A model generated the notes under the pieces. The model made no database searches, was not told the origin of the DNA, and saw nothing but the letters and a program-made list of their open reading frames with translations. From NCBI GenBank assembly GCA_900548365.1, contig URKM01000001.1, forward strand, positions 62,001 to 126,000: a DNA stretch of 64,000 bases. Direction: 5' to 3'. Shown here piece by piece: positions 25,733 through 34,492 of this stretch (within the stretch, counting starts at the first letter, position 1; the number at the start of each line of letters is the position of its first letter). The position numbers and the translations under genes were made by a program. Origin of the DNA: an uncultured Collinsella sp. Lineage in GTDB: Bacteria > Actinomycetota > Coriobacteriia > Coriobacteriales > Coriobacteriaceae.

Positions 25733-26800
25733 CTACTGCTCGCGGATGCGCAGATAGATCTGGCGCGCGCCCGATTCGCCTGCGGGCTCATCGAACTCGT
25801 AGACGCCGAGCGACTTCAAGAACGGGCGAAGCTTCTTGAACCCGTAATTGCGAACATCGAAATCGGGCAGTCGCTTCGCAAGCTGGTCTCCGAGCTTTCC
25901 CAGGCCGACCCATCCGTCGTCGTCCGAGAACTTGTCGATGATGGCATTCACGGTCTCGCGGATCATCCTCATGTGCCTGCGGCGATCCGCCTTGCTCATC
26001 TCTCCGAAGGCGAGCTCGGCGTCCTGCTCGTCTAGGAACTCCTCGTCCTCGAGCTCGGCGCCAGCGTCCTCGAGATCACCGGCGACCTTATCGGCGCCCT
26101 CGCTGGAAGCATCGACGGGAAGGGCGCCTCGATCACCCGGTCGGCGCCGCGGCCTCGCCAGGACCTCGGGGCAGTCCAAGACCTCCATCTCCTCTTCGAT
26201 ATCGTCGGAAGCGCTATCTTCCGATGACACGGGAGCCTGCTCGGTCTTGGCGCGGCTCGCCTTTCGCCCGCCGCGCCTGCCGCGGCGACGGCGACGGGGG
26301 GCGTCCGGGACCTCGCCATCCTCGTCCTCGTCGGCGTCATCCTCCTCGGCCTTCCGAGCGGCATACAGCAAGTCGAGGTACTTGAATTGATTGCACGCGG
26401 CGATGAAAGGCCGCGGGGTCTTCTGCTCGCCCATACCGATGACGACCATGCCGCTCTCGCGAAGCCGCGCGACGAGTCGGGTGAAATCCGAATCGGAACT
26501 CACGATCGCGAATCCGTCGACGGTCCCCGAGTACAGGATATCCATCGCGTCGATGATCATGGCGGAATCGGTCGCGTTCTTTCCAAAGGTGTAGCTATAT
26601 TGCTGCATGGGTGTGATCGAGTTATCGAGAAGGCAGCTCTTCCAGCTTGCAAGACGCGGGCTCGTCCAATCTCCGTAGATGCGCTTATAGGTCGCGACGC
26701 CGCTGTTCGCCACCTCCTCGAGCACGATCTTGATGTACTTCTCGGATACGTTGTCCGCATCGATAAGAATCGCGAACTTGAGGTCGGTATCGTTATTCAT
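25733..26800 (-). CDS. NYN domain RNase-like protein with C-terminal OST-HTH (LOTUS) domain
   Basis: This protein has 355 residues from the ATG at 26800. Residues 8-145 form a NYN/LabA-like PIN-fold nuclease domain, with acidic residues in ILIDADN (Asp14, Asp16), IIDAMDI (Asp84, Asp87) and SSDSDF (Asp103, Asp105). A basic Arg/Gly linker (RRRRRGRRGGRK, about 169-180) and a long acidic stretch follow. The last 80 residues (VGLGKLGDQLAKRLPDFDVRNYGFKKL) match the OST-HTH/LOTUS RNA-binding fold. An RNA-processing or RNA-surveillance nuclease is likely; the target is unknown. It is monocistronic and downstream of ftsH. Confidence 0.85.
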   Translation of the reverse strand: MNNDTDLKFAILIDADNVSEKYIKIVLEEVANSGVATYKRIYGDWTSPRLASWKSCLLDNSITPMQQYSYTFGKNATDSAMIIDAMDILYSGTVDGFAIVSSDSDFTRLVARLRESGMVVIGMGEQKTPRPFIAACNQFKYLDLLYAARKAEEDDADEDEDGEVPDAPRRRRRGRRGGRKASRAKTEQAPVSSEDSASDDIEEEMEVLDCPEVLARPRRRPGDRGALPVDASSEGADKVAGDLEDAGAELEDEEFLDEQDAELAFGEMSKADRRRHMRMIRETVNAIIDKFSDDDGWVGLGKLGDQLAKRLPDFDVRNYGFKKLRPFLKSLGVYEFDEPAGESGARQIYLRIREQ

Positions 26801-26938
26801 AAAAAGGCAGCCCTTCGTTTCTTGATGTACTGGACCAGATGATACCCAATGCCGTCTCCGAGCGCTGCGCCAACATTCGAGAGCGCCGCAATCACGCGGC
26901 CGAAACCCCGGCGACACAAATTCACCGGCGCATAAAGG

Positions 26939-26999
26939 CCACCCCGCCTCCCATGCCATCAAAGGTTGCGCAAGGCACCGAGGCATGGAGACGGGGTGG
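26939..26999 (-). terminator. Terminator downstream of ftsH
   Basis: A long stem (26939-26957 with 26982-26999, one bulge and one wobble) with a 24-base loop lies 28 bases after the ftsH stop. On the minus strand it is followed by GGCCTTTATG, a weak U tract. Confidence 0.6.
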
Positions 27000-27026
27000 T
27001 CCGGAGGAATGAGATGCGAATCGGAG

Positions 27027-28934
27027 TTACTCCGCAGATCCCGCATTCGGCATGAGGGGATTCTCCCGCGTGAGCAGCCTCATGAACTCCTCGCCCGTGA
27101 TGGTCTCCTTCTTGTAGAGATAGTGCGCGAGCTCGTGGAGCTTGAACTTGTTCTCCTTGAGGATCTGCATGGCGCGCTCATGCGACTCGGTGATGAGCTT
27201 GAGCACCGCGTCGTCGACGCGCTCGGCCGTACCGGGCGCGCACGTAAGCGAGGTATCCTGGTTGAGGTAGGCGTTTTGAACCGTACCGAGCGCCATCATG
27301 CCGAACTCCTCGGACATGCCGAAGCGCGTGATCATGTTGCGGGCCAGCTTGGTCGCCTGCTCGATATCGTTCGCGGCACCCGTTGTCATCTCTCCGAAGA
27401 TGAGCTCCTCGGCGGCACGGCCTCCACAGTAGACGGCGAGCTTGTCCAGCACCTCCTGTTTGGTAGTGAGGAATTTCTCATCGGCCTCGACCTGCATCGT
27501 GTACCCGAGCGCTCCGGACGTGCGCGGCACGATGGTGATCTTGGTCACCGGCGCCGACTCGGTCTGGCTCGCTGCGACGATGGCGTGGCCGATCTCATGA
27601 TAGGAGACGACCTGCTTCTCATGATCGGACAGCACCGTGGACTTACGCTGCTGGCCAGCGATGACGACCTCGACCGATTCCTCGAAGTCCTCCTGCGTCG
27701 CCCGCTTGCGGCCCATGCGGACAGCACGCAGGGCACCCTCGTTGATGATGTTCGCCAGATCGGCTCCGGATGCACCGGGGGTGGAACGGGCGATCGCGGA
27801 CAAGTCGATCGGCGGCTCAGTCTTGACGTCCTTGGAGTGGAGCTCGAGGATGGCCTTGCGGCCTGCAAGGTCCGGCAACTCGACGGGAACGCGGCGGTCG
27901 AAGCGGCCGGGGCGGAGCAGAGCGGGATCGAGGCTGTCGGGGCGATTCGTCGCCGCCAGCACGACGATGCCCTTCTGGTTATCGAAGCCATCCATCTCCG
28001 TAAGGAGCTGGTTCAGCGTCTGCTCGCGCTCGTCATTGCCGGAGAACCCGCCGCCATCGCGCTTCTTGCCAATCGTATCGATCTCGTCGATGAAGACGAT
28101 GCACGGCGCCTTCTCCTTGGCCTGCTTGAACAGGTCGCGAACCTTCGCAGCTCCGCGGCCCACGAACATCTCGACGAACTCGGAGCCCGAGATGCTGAAA
28201 AACGGAACGCCCGCCTCGCCGGCGACGGCCTTGGCGAGCAGCGTCTTGCCCGTGCCCGGAGGGCCGACGAGCAGGGCGCCGCGCGGAAGCTTCGCGCCGA
28301 TATCCTCATAGCGCTTGGGATTCTCGAGGAAGTCGACGACCTCCTTGAGGGATTCCTTGGCCTCCTCCTGGCCAGCGACGTCTTTGAAGGTAACGCCCAC
28401 GTCCTTGGACGCCACGATGCGGGCACCGGACTTGCCCAGGCCGCCGCCCATGCCGCCGAATCCGCCGCCGCCGAAGTTCATGGAGGGGTTATCGTCCCCC
28501 ATGGCCTTCTTCATGCGGCGGTTGAGCCACCAGCCCGCAAGGAAGAAGATGGCGATGGGAAGCACGACGGTGAGGAGGATATAGGTCATATAGCCCGAAT
28601 TCTGATTCGGGATATCGACGGTGGTGTCGGCGCCGGACTCGCGGATAAGGTCCCAGATGCCGCTGTCGGTCGTGGGAACCGTGGTGCTATACGCTTTATC
28701 CTTCTCACCCTTGAGCATGTAGAGCGCCTGCGAGGAGGCATCCTGGGTGTAATCGACCTGGCTCACCTCCTTGCTCTCAAGCTTCTCCACGAACGTGGAG
28801 TAGCTCGCGGGCTCGACCTGTACCTGGTTCCTCATGCTGGGGAACAGCAACTGGCTCATGACCAGGTACACGACGAACGCGATGAGCACGTAGAGGATCA
28901 TATTCCTTCTGCGCTTGTGATCATCCATTTCCAT
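27027..28934 (-). CDS. ftsH: ATP-dependent zinc metalloprotease FtsH
   Basis: This 635-residue membrane-bound AAA+ protease has two N-terminal transmembrane helices (about 12-31 and 116-136) flanking the periplasmic-type domain. It has Walker A GPPGTGKT (about 224-231), Walker B IVFIDEID, the SRH ATNRPDSLDPALLRPGRFDRR, and an M41 zinc site HEIGHAIVA, a conservative variant of the usual HEAGH. I prefer the third possible start, the ATG at 28934, because GGAG is eight bases upstream; the longest frame begins at 28952. It degrades misfolded and regulatory membrane proteins. Confidence 0.96.
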   Translation of the reverse strand: MEMDDHKRRRNMILYVLIAFVVYLVMSQLLFPSMRNQVQVEPASYSTFVEKLESKEVSQVDYTQDASSQALYMLKGEKDKAYSTTVPTTDSGIWDLIRESGADTTVDIPNQNSGYMTYILLTVVLPIAIFFLAGWWLNRRMKKAMGDDNPSMNFGGGGFGGMGGGLGKSGARIVASKDVGVTFKDVAGQEEAKESLKEVVDFLENPKRYEDIGAKLPRGALLVGPPGTGKTLLAKAVAGEAGVPFFSISGSEFVEMFVGRGAAKVRDLFKQAKEKAPCIVFIDEIDTIGKKRDGGGFSGNDEREQTLNQLLTEMDGFDNQKGIVVLAATNRPDSLDPALLRPGRFDRRVPVELPDLAGRKAILELHSKDVKTEPPIDLSAIARSTPGASGADLANIINEGALRAVRMGRKRATQEDFEESVEVVIAGQQRKSTVLSDHEKQVVSYHEIGHAIVAASQTESAPVTKITIVPRTSGALGYTMQVEADEKFLTTKQEVLDKLAVYCGGRAAEELIFGEMTTGAANDIEQATKLARNMITRFGMSEEFGMMALGTVQNAYLNQDTSLTCAPGTAERVDDAVLKLITESHERAMQILKENKFKLHELAHYLYKKETITGEEFMRLLTRENPLMPNAGSAE

Positions 28935-29026
28935 ATACCAAACTCCGTCCATACGGCTGATTCAATGGTGTAATAGTACCCACAGACCACTTACGTAGAC
29001 CAACAGATACTTAAGGAGTCCCTAAG

Positions 29027-29560
29027 ATGCGAGAACTCGACCAGGGAATGGTGCAGATCTATACCGGAGACGGCAAGGGCAAGACGACGGCGGCGCTCGG
29101 CCTGGCGTTTCGCGCGAAGGGCTACGGCCTCAACGTCCTCATGCTGCAGTTCGCCAAGAAGCTGCACTGCGCCGAGCATGACGCCGCCGAGCGCTTCGGG
29201 CTACCGATAATGCAGGCGACCCGCGACACGCCCGAATCATGCGCCAGGCAAATCCTCGAGATGGCACGGCTCGCACTCGGTATCGAGCGCGGTCACGCGA
29301 CCGCAGATACCGCGCTGCCCGTGTCGACGCCCGTAGACGTCCTCATACTCGATGAGCTCGGCGAGGCGATGCGTCGCGGCTTCGTAGCGCGCGAGGACGT
29401 CGAGCAACTCATACGGGAGAAGCCCGCCCGAACGGAGCTCGTCCTCACCGGACGCGGGTTGCTGCCCCTGTCAGACCTCGCCGACCTCGTCACCGAGATG
29501 CGCTGCGAGAAGCACTACTTCGACGAGGGCGTCTTGGCGCGCAGGGGGATCGAGTACTAG
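29027..29560 (+). CDS. cobO: Cob(I)alamin adenosyltransferase, CobA/BtuR type
   Basis: This 177-residue protein has the P-loop GDGKGKTTAALG (about 14-25), the VLMLQFAKK strand, VDVLILDELGEA (Walker B-like) and ELVLTGRG, all typical of the CobA/CobO/BtuR type. These enzymes adenosylate corrinoids to make adenosylcobalamin for B12-dependent enzymes. The EGEGFTW segment of longer homologues is not recognisable, and the protein is slightly short. AAGGAG lies eight bases before the ATG. It stands alone and divergent from ftsH with no other cobalamin gene or cobalamin riboswitch nearby. Confidence 0.85.
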   Translation: MRELDQGMVQIYTGDGKGKTTAALGLAFRAKGYGLNVLMLQFAKKLHCAEHDAAERFGLPIMQATRDTPESCARQILEMARLALGIERGHATADTALPVSTPVDVLILDELGEAMRRGFVAREDVEQLIREKPARTELVLTGRGLLPLSDLADLVTEMRCEKHYFDEGVLARRGIEY

Positions 29561-29588
29561 GCCGCCTGAACAACGCGGCCAGCGAGAG

Positions 29589-30971
29589 CTACAGCTGCAC
29601 CTCCAGCCGTCCGGCCCTCTCCTCGGCGTGGGCGAGCCAGCGCCCCCAATGATGGTAGGCGACGAACAGGCCGGCGGTGAGGATCCATGTAACGGGATAG
29701 ACCAGCAGCATGGTCTCGATCGTATGGTGCATCGGCACCACGACGAGCAACCAGATCACGCGGAACACGCAGGTACCGACAATGGTGAGCAGCATGGGGC
29801 GGAAGCTCTCCCCCGATCCGCGAATCGCACCCGACGTGTTGTCCACGATGGAATAGAAGAAGTAGAACGGCGCGATGAAGTGGACCATCTTGGCCGTATA
29901 GCCGGTAACGGCGGAATCATCGATGAAGATGCCCGCAAGCGGCTCGACGAACAGAACGAGGAACAGCGATAGCGATCCCACCAGGAACACGGTGATCAGC
30001 AGCGAGGTATGGTACCCCTTGCGCATGCGCTCGTAGTTGCGCGCACCGAAGTTCTGCGCCGAGAACGTGGTGATGGAGACGCCGAGGGCTTCCGTGACCA
30101 TCCAGACGATGGCATCGAGTCGACCCGAGAGCCCCCAGCCCGTCACGGCATCGACGCCGAAGGTGTTCACCGTCGACTGCATGATGATGTTCGACACCGA
30201 GTACACGCTCGCCTGGATGGCGAGCGGCAGGCCGCACGACAGCATCGAGCGGCAGATGCGCGGATCGATCGCGATCTTGCGGGGATCGAGGCGCCATGCA
30301 CCCTCCGCACGCATCAGGCGCCGCAGCACGCAGCAGCAGTTGATGAAGATGGTCGTAGCGGTCGCGATGCCGCATCCGAGCGCTTCGAGTCCCAATCCGG
30401 CGACGAGCACCAGGTCGAGAAGCACGTTGATCACGCATCCGCTCGCGATGATGATCGCGGGAGCCCGCGTATCGCCCACGGCGCGCAGCAAGGCGGTTCC
30501 CATATTGAGGAGCAGCGCGAAGACCATGGCGCCGAAATAGCAACGCGAATAGGCGACCGCCTCCCACATGAGCTCCTGAGGAGTCTCCATGAACGCAAGG
30601 ATCTGCGGCATGAACGCGACGCCGCCGATAGAGATCACCAATCCGAGCGCCAGGGCGATGGCTATAGCCGTATGGATGGACCGGGATAAGCGCTCGTCGT
30701 CATGTGAGCCGAAGAACTGCCCGGTGATGACGGCGCAACCGGCGCCCATGCCCACCGAGAAGCCCACCGCGAGCTCCGAGAGGCTCATCGTCGCCTGGAT
30801 GCCGCCGAGTGCAAGTTTACCGCCGAACTGGCCCACGATGAACGCGTTGATCAGCGCATGGGACTGCTGGAAGAAGGAAGCGAAGAAGATCGGTACGCAC
30901 AGCGCCAGCAACTGGCGCCAGATAACGCCCCGTGTCACGTCGATAGAGCCCGACGACCCTCGCTTTCCCAT
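29589..30971 (-). CDS. MATE family efflux transporter
   Basis: This 460-residue, 12-helix protein starts at the ATG at 30971, which has GGGAG five bases upstream; the open frame runs 108 bases further but has no better start. Two homologous MatE halves can be seen, the first beginning LLALCVPIFFASFFQQSHALINAFIVGQFGG and the second near residue 235. Such proteins export cationic drugs or metabolites in exchange for H+ or Na+. The DinF/NorM subfamily and substrate are unknown. It is convergent with cobO and 140 bases downstream of the methyltransferase gene. Confidence 0.9.
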   Translation of the reverse strand: MGKRGSSGSIDVTRGVIWRQLLALCVPIFFASFFQQSHALINAFIVGQFGGKLALGGIQATMSLSELAVGFSVGMGAGCAVITGQFFGSHDDERLSRSIHTAIAIALALGLVISIGGVAFMPQILAFMETPQELMWEAVAYSRCYFGAMVFALLLNMGTALLRAVGDTRAPAIIIASGCVINVLLDLVLVAGLGLEALGCGIATATTIFINCCCVLRRLMRAEGAWRLDPRKIAIDPRICRSMLSCGLPLAIQASVYSVSNIIMQSTVNTFGVDAVTGWGLSGRLDAIVWMVTEALGVSITTFSAQNFGARNYERMRKGYHTSLLITVFLVGSLSLFLVLFVEPLAGIFIDDSAVTGYTAKMVHFIAPFYFFYSIVDNTSGAIRGSGESFRPMLLTIVGTCVFRVIWLLVVVPMHHTIETMLLVYPVTWILTAGLFVAYHHWGRWLAHAEERAGRLEVQL

Positions 30972-31111
30972 ATGCACTCCCCCGTATCCCATATTGCAGC
31001 ATATAGATCGCATCGTATGCAATCCCCCGCATGAAGGGTACGCCCTCGCATCGCAAGACACAAGGGCGCGGAAAGACAATCTATGAACGGAGGGTAAACG
31101 ACGACGAATCG

Positions 31112-32008
31112 TTAGAACCTACCCGGTCGATACCGATAACCGTTATCGACGTGAGGGCAGAGCTGCCAGAAAGCCACCGCGGAAGCGGCTGCCACGTTCA
31201 ACGAGTCGACGCCATGCGCCATCGGGATGCGGATGGCCCGGTCGCATCCGTCGATCGTGCGGCCTCCCAGCCCCTGCCCCTCGGTGCCCATGAATATCGC
31301 CAGGCGGTCGACCTCGAGCAGGGAGGGGTCATCGAGTGAGACCGAATCATCGGTAAGGGCCATGGCCGCGCACGTGAAACCAGCTTGCTTGAGAACGGAG
31401 AGCCCGTCGGCAGGCCACGTGCCGGCATCGGTCCCCAGGCGCGTCCAGGGAACCTGGAAGACGGTGCCCATGCTCACCCGGACCGCACGGCGGTAGAGCG
31501 GGTCGCAGCAAGTAGGGCTGACGAGGATTCCATCGACGTTGAGCGCAGCCGCGCTGCGAAAGATGGCCCCCACGTTGGTGTGGTCGACGATACCCTCGAG
31601 GACGCAGACGCGAACGGGACGGCCCTCCGAGCGGTCGCACAAGGCGGACAGGAACTCGGAAGCGGGCACCAGCGGCGGACGGCGCATCGCGCACAGCGCT
31701 CCGCGCGTAACCGAGAAGCCGGTGAGCCGCTCCATCAAAGCCATCGAACCCGTGAAAACGGGAATCGGCTCCGGAGCACCGATCTCGTCGATCATGGGGA
31801 GCAGCGTATCGAGCCAGCGCTCCCCCATAAGGAAGCTCACCGGCTCGAGGCCCGCGTCGAGGGCGCGCTCGATCACCTTGGCGCTCTCGGCGATGAAAAT
31901 CCCCTTTTCGGGTTCGAGGACGCTGCGGAGCTCGCGCTCCGTCAGCTTGGTGTACGCGACGAGGCGCTCGTCATCGAGCGACTCGATCGGGATGACCTGG
32001 TAGCCCAT
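31112..32008 (-). CDS. TrmH/SpoU-family RNA 2'-O-methyltransferase
   Basis: This 298-residue SPOUT methyltransferase has an N-terminal substrate-binding part (LTERELRS...GIFIAESAKVIERAL) and the knotted C-terminal domain with motif 1 NVGAIFRSAAAL, motif 2 IFMGTEGQGLG and motif 3 IPMAHGVDSLNVAAASAVA. It probably methylates a ribose 2'-OH in rRNA or tRNA using SAM; the target cannot be read. It starts three bases after the flavodoxin gene's stop, so the two are coupled. Confidence 0.92.
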   Translation of the reverse strand: MGYQVIPIESLDDERLVAYTKLTERELRSVLEPEKGIFIAESAKVIERALDAGLEPVSFLMGERWLDTLLPMIDEIGAPEPIPVFTGSMALMERLTGFSVTRGALCAMRRPPLVPASEFLSALCDRSEGRPVRVCVLEGIVDHTNVGAIFRSAAALNVDGILVSPTCCDPLYRRAVRVSMGTVFQVPWTRLGTDAGTWPADGLSVLKQAGFTCAAMALTDDSVSLDDPSLLEVDRLAIFMGTEGQGLGGRTIDGCDRAIRIPMAHGVDSLNVAAASAVAFWQLCPHVDNGYRYRPGRF

Positions 32009-32011
32009 TCC

Positions 32012-32680
32012 CTATTCGCCCGTCTCGACTTCGTCGCTCGAAGCCTTGTCCGAAGACCCGTCCGCCGTCGAGCGCGGCTCGGATCCCTGTTGTGCGGACG
32101 CCTTGCGAGCGATCTTCCGGGCCGAGCGCTTGATATTGGCCATAAGGCCACCGGCGGGATGCGCCTGGGCCCAAGCAGCGCGCTTACGGGCCTGCTCGTA
32201 TTGGTCGATGATGATATCCCCGTACTCATCCATAAGGCGCTGGTAGTGGGCAACGGCCCCCTGGATATCCTCATCGTTTGGACGATCTTTCCAAACGCCG
32301 CCCATGAACTTGTACGGTCCCCAGGTATCGTAGCCCAGGCAGCCAAAGGACGTGAGGAAGTTAGCCTTGCGCATGCGGCACAGCCCGTCGATGTCCTTGC
32401 CGTACCATTTATCCTTGCCGCCATAGGTCATGAGGGCGAAGACCTGCTGGCCCTCGCACAGCGTGTTGGCGAGAACGCGGGCCAGGTCCGCATCGATCTT
32501 GCCGTAATAGATACCAGTGCCCACGCCGACCAGCGGATACTCGGAGAGATCGGGGTACTCGTTCTTCCCCAGCGTGGCCACATCGATCGCCTCGACCTCA
32601 GGAAACGCGTTAACGACGGCATCGACCAGCTTCTTGGTATTGCCGTGGTGCTTCGAGCGATACAAGATCATGGTTTTCAT
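32012..32680 (-). CDS. Flavodoxin family protein
   Basis: This 222-residue protein has the FMN phosphate-binding loop near the N terminus (YRSKHHGNTKKLVDAV, about 7-22), then VGVGTGIYYGKI and FALMTYGGKD strands of the flavodoxin fold. The last 60 residues form a basic, low-complexity tail (ARKRAAWAQAHPAGGLMANIKR and so on) that ordinary electron-transfer flavodoxins lack. It may be a flavodoxin-type oxidoreductase; partner enzymes are not identifiable. A perfect hairpin lies in its 5' leader at 32701-32722. Confidence 0.85.
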   Translation of the reverse strand: MKTMILYRSKHHGNTKKLVDAVVNAFPEVEAIDVATLGKNEYPDLSEYPLVGVGTGIYYGKIDADLARVLANTLCEGQQVFALMTYGGKDKWYGKDIDGLCRMRKANFLTSFGCLGYDTWGPYKFMGGVWKDRPNDEDIQGAVAHYQRLMDEYGDIIIDQYEQARKRAAWAQAHPAGGLMANIKRSARKIARKASAQQGSEPRSTADGSSDKASSDEVETGE

Positions 32681-32700
32681 GGAAGAGGCCCTTCAACATA

Positions 32701-32722
32701 GCCGGGTCCCAGCGGACCCGGC
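32701..32722 (-). other. Perfect hairpin in the flavodoxin gene leader
   Basis: A nine-base perfect stem with a four-base loop (32701-32709 with 32714-32722) sits 20 bases before the flavodoxin start codon. No U tract follows, so it is not an obvious terminator; it may influence translation or mRNA stability. The AT-rich block TATTATAAAA on the minus strand just upstream (about 32740) is the best promoter candidate in the 200-base gap. Confidence 0.4.
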
Positions 32723-32880
32723 GCATTCGCAAACCAATTTTATAATACCCCACGAATAGGAGGATTAGCCCGTTATATACCAGGCAGCACGGCGGATGCG
32801 CCTCGCCGCCCTCGCACGCCGGCGATGCGCGGCAGTCCGGCCGGGGCCCCGCGCAGTCGATCGGGCAAGCGCCCGCCCGG

Positions 32881-33408
32881 CTACTCCCCTGCGCCCCCGA
32901 CGCGGTGGTAGGTCGCGAAGCTGTAGAACACACCCTCATCGCCCTCTCCCTCACCCACCTGCTCGGTATCGGTCTCTTCAAGAAGGCACCAGGAGGCGTC
33001 GTCATCCAGGTTCGGAAAGAACGCATCGGCGGGGCGAATGCAATGGTTCTTCGTAACGACGGCGGTCGAGCACAGCGGAAGAAACTGACGGTAGACCTGC
33101 GCCCCGCCGATCACCCACGCCTCGTCCTCGTCCGCGATGCGCTCCAGGGCCTCCTCGGCCGATCGAACGACCTCGACGCCCGACCGATGGAACAGCGGGT
33201 CGCGTGTGAGCACGATATTGCGGCGATCCTTCAACGGCTTGCCGCCGGGAAAGCTGTCGAGCGTCTTACGCCCCATGATCACGGCGTGCCCCCTGGTCAT
33301 ACGGACGAAATGACGCATATCGGCCTTGTTGGCGACCACCATGTCACCGGCCCGCCCGATGCCCCAGTCGTCGCACACCGCCACGATCGCCTTCAGTTCG
33401 CAATTCAT
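32881..33408 (-). CDS. folA: Dihydrofolate reductase
   Basis: This 175-residue protein has the Met20-loop DWGIG segment, the NADPH-binding VIMGRKTLDSFPGG motif (about 43-56), the NIVLTRD strand and WVIGGAQVY. DHFR reduces dihydrofolate to tetrahydrofolate with NADPH. It is directly downstream of thyA (33 bases), whose reaction makes dihydrofolate, so the pair forms the thymidylate cycle operon. The ribosome-binding site AGGAGG is 10 bases before the ATG. Confidence 0.95.
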   Translation of the reverse strand: MNCELKAIVAVCDDWGIGRAGDMVVANKADMRHFVRMTRGHAVIMGRKTLDSFPGGKPLKDRRNIVLTRDPLFHRSGVEVVRSAEEALERIADEDEAWVIGGAQVYRQFLPLCSTAVVTKNHCIRPADAFFPNLDDDASWCLLEETDTEQVGEGEGDEGVFYSFATYHRVGGAGE

Positions 33409-33441
33409 AGCGCTTCTACCTCCTTTTGACGTCCCACGGCG

Positions 33442-34290
33442 TTACACGGCTATAGGGATGTTCTTAACCTGCGGGCCGTGCTGGTAATCCTCGACGATGA
33501 GGTCGTCCGTCGTGAAATCGTAGAAATTCGTGACAGCCGGATTGAGGGAGACCTTGGGAGCGGGGTACTGCGGGCGCTCGATGAGCTCGCGCACGATGTC
33601 GACATGACGGTCGTAGATGTGCGCGTCGACGATCACATGCAGCAGCTCGCCGGCGACCATGCCGCAGTGGCGGGCGACCATCATGAGCAGGATCGCATAC
33701 TGGCACACGTTCCAGTTGTTGGCGGCGAGGATATCCTGGCTTCGCTGCATGAGAACCATGTTGAGCACGGGTTTGTCGCAGGCGGGGTCCGCCGTCACGT
33801 TATACGTCACGCTATATGCGCACGGATAGAGATGCATCTCGGATAGATCTGAGAACGTGTACATGTTGGTCATGATGCGACGGGAATAAGGCGTATGGGT
33901 CAGATCGTAGAGGACCCGATCCATCTGGTCGAAATCGCCTTCTTTGTAGTGAGACTTCTGAGCGATCTGGTATCCATAGGCCTTACCGATCGAACCCGAC
34001 TCATCCGCCCATTGATCCCAGATGTGGCTGTTCAGGTCGGCGATGTTGTTGGACTTCTTCTGGTAGATCCAAAGCACCTCGTCCATCGCGGATTTCAGCG
34101 CCGTACGGCGCAAGGTGAGCGCGGGGAACTCCTCTCGAAGGTCATAGCGGTTGGTGACCCCGAAATTCTTGATGGTGTATGCGGGCGCCCCATCCTCCCA
34201 TACGGGCCGGACCTTCTCGCCCTCGGTCGTCGTCCCGTGCTCAAGGATGTCGCGGCACATCGCGACGAATATCTCATCCGCTTTGCTCAT
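33442..34290 (-). CDS. thyA: Thymidylate synthase (ThyA)
   Basis: This protein has 282 residues from the ATG at 34290 (AGGAG five bases upstream; the open frame extends 63 bases further). The active-site cysteine lies in LYPCAYSV. SRRIMTNMY, QRSQDILAANNWNVCQYA and a YDRHVD-type substrate motif are also in place. It converts dUMP and methylene-tetrahydrofolate to dTMP and dihydrofolate. It resembles the Bacillus ThyA subgroup rather than the E. coli type. It is followed by folA. Confidence 0.95.
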   Translation of the reverse strand: MSKADEIFVAMCRDILEHGTTTEGEKVRPVWEDGAPAYTIKNFGVTNRYDLREEFPALTLRRTALKSAMDEVLWIYQKKSNNIADLNSHIWDQWADESGSIGKAYGYQIAQKSHYKEGDFDQMDRVLYDLTHTPYSRRIMTNMYTFSDLSEMHLYPCAYSVTYNVTADPACDKPVLNMVLMQRSQDILAANNWNVCQYAILLMMVARHCGMVAGELLHVIVDAHIYDRHVDIVRELIERPQYPAPKVSLNPAVTNFYDFTTDDLIVEDYQHGPQVKNIPIAV

Positions 34291-34432
34291 CCCCGCTCCT
34301 CTCTCGCTCCATTGTCGTACCGTTGCATGACGGCGTGCGTACCGAACGTTCACACGAGCATGCTATACCCATGGGCTCGGTAGCACCGCCACCGCATGCA
34401 GGCATGCACAGCATGCCCAGATATGACGAAGA

Positions 34433-34456
34433 GGGCCCGCCGCATGCGACGGGCCC
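34433..34456 (-). terminator. Terminator downstream of ffh
   Basis: A GC-rich inverted repeat of 12 bases per arm with one wobble (34433-34444 with 34445-34456; in practice a short loop in the centre) lies 36 bases after the ffh stop. The minus-strand continuation TCTTCGTC is weakly U-rich. Confidence 0.65.
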
Positions 34457-34492
34457 GTAACCCTACCGATAAGGCAGATGCCTTCAGCGCGG

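Noticed and set aside
26985..28973. 662-residue plus-strand open frame over ftsH
   Set aside because: Mirror frame of ftsH; no independent evidence.
28935..29026. Cobalamin riboswitch upstream of the adenosyltransferase gene
   Set aside because: The 92-base gap is too short for the aptamer and no B12-box-like sequence was seen.
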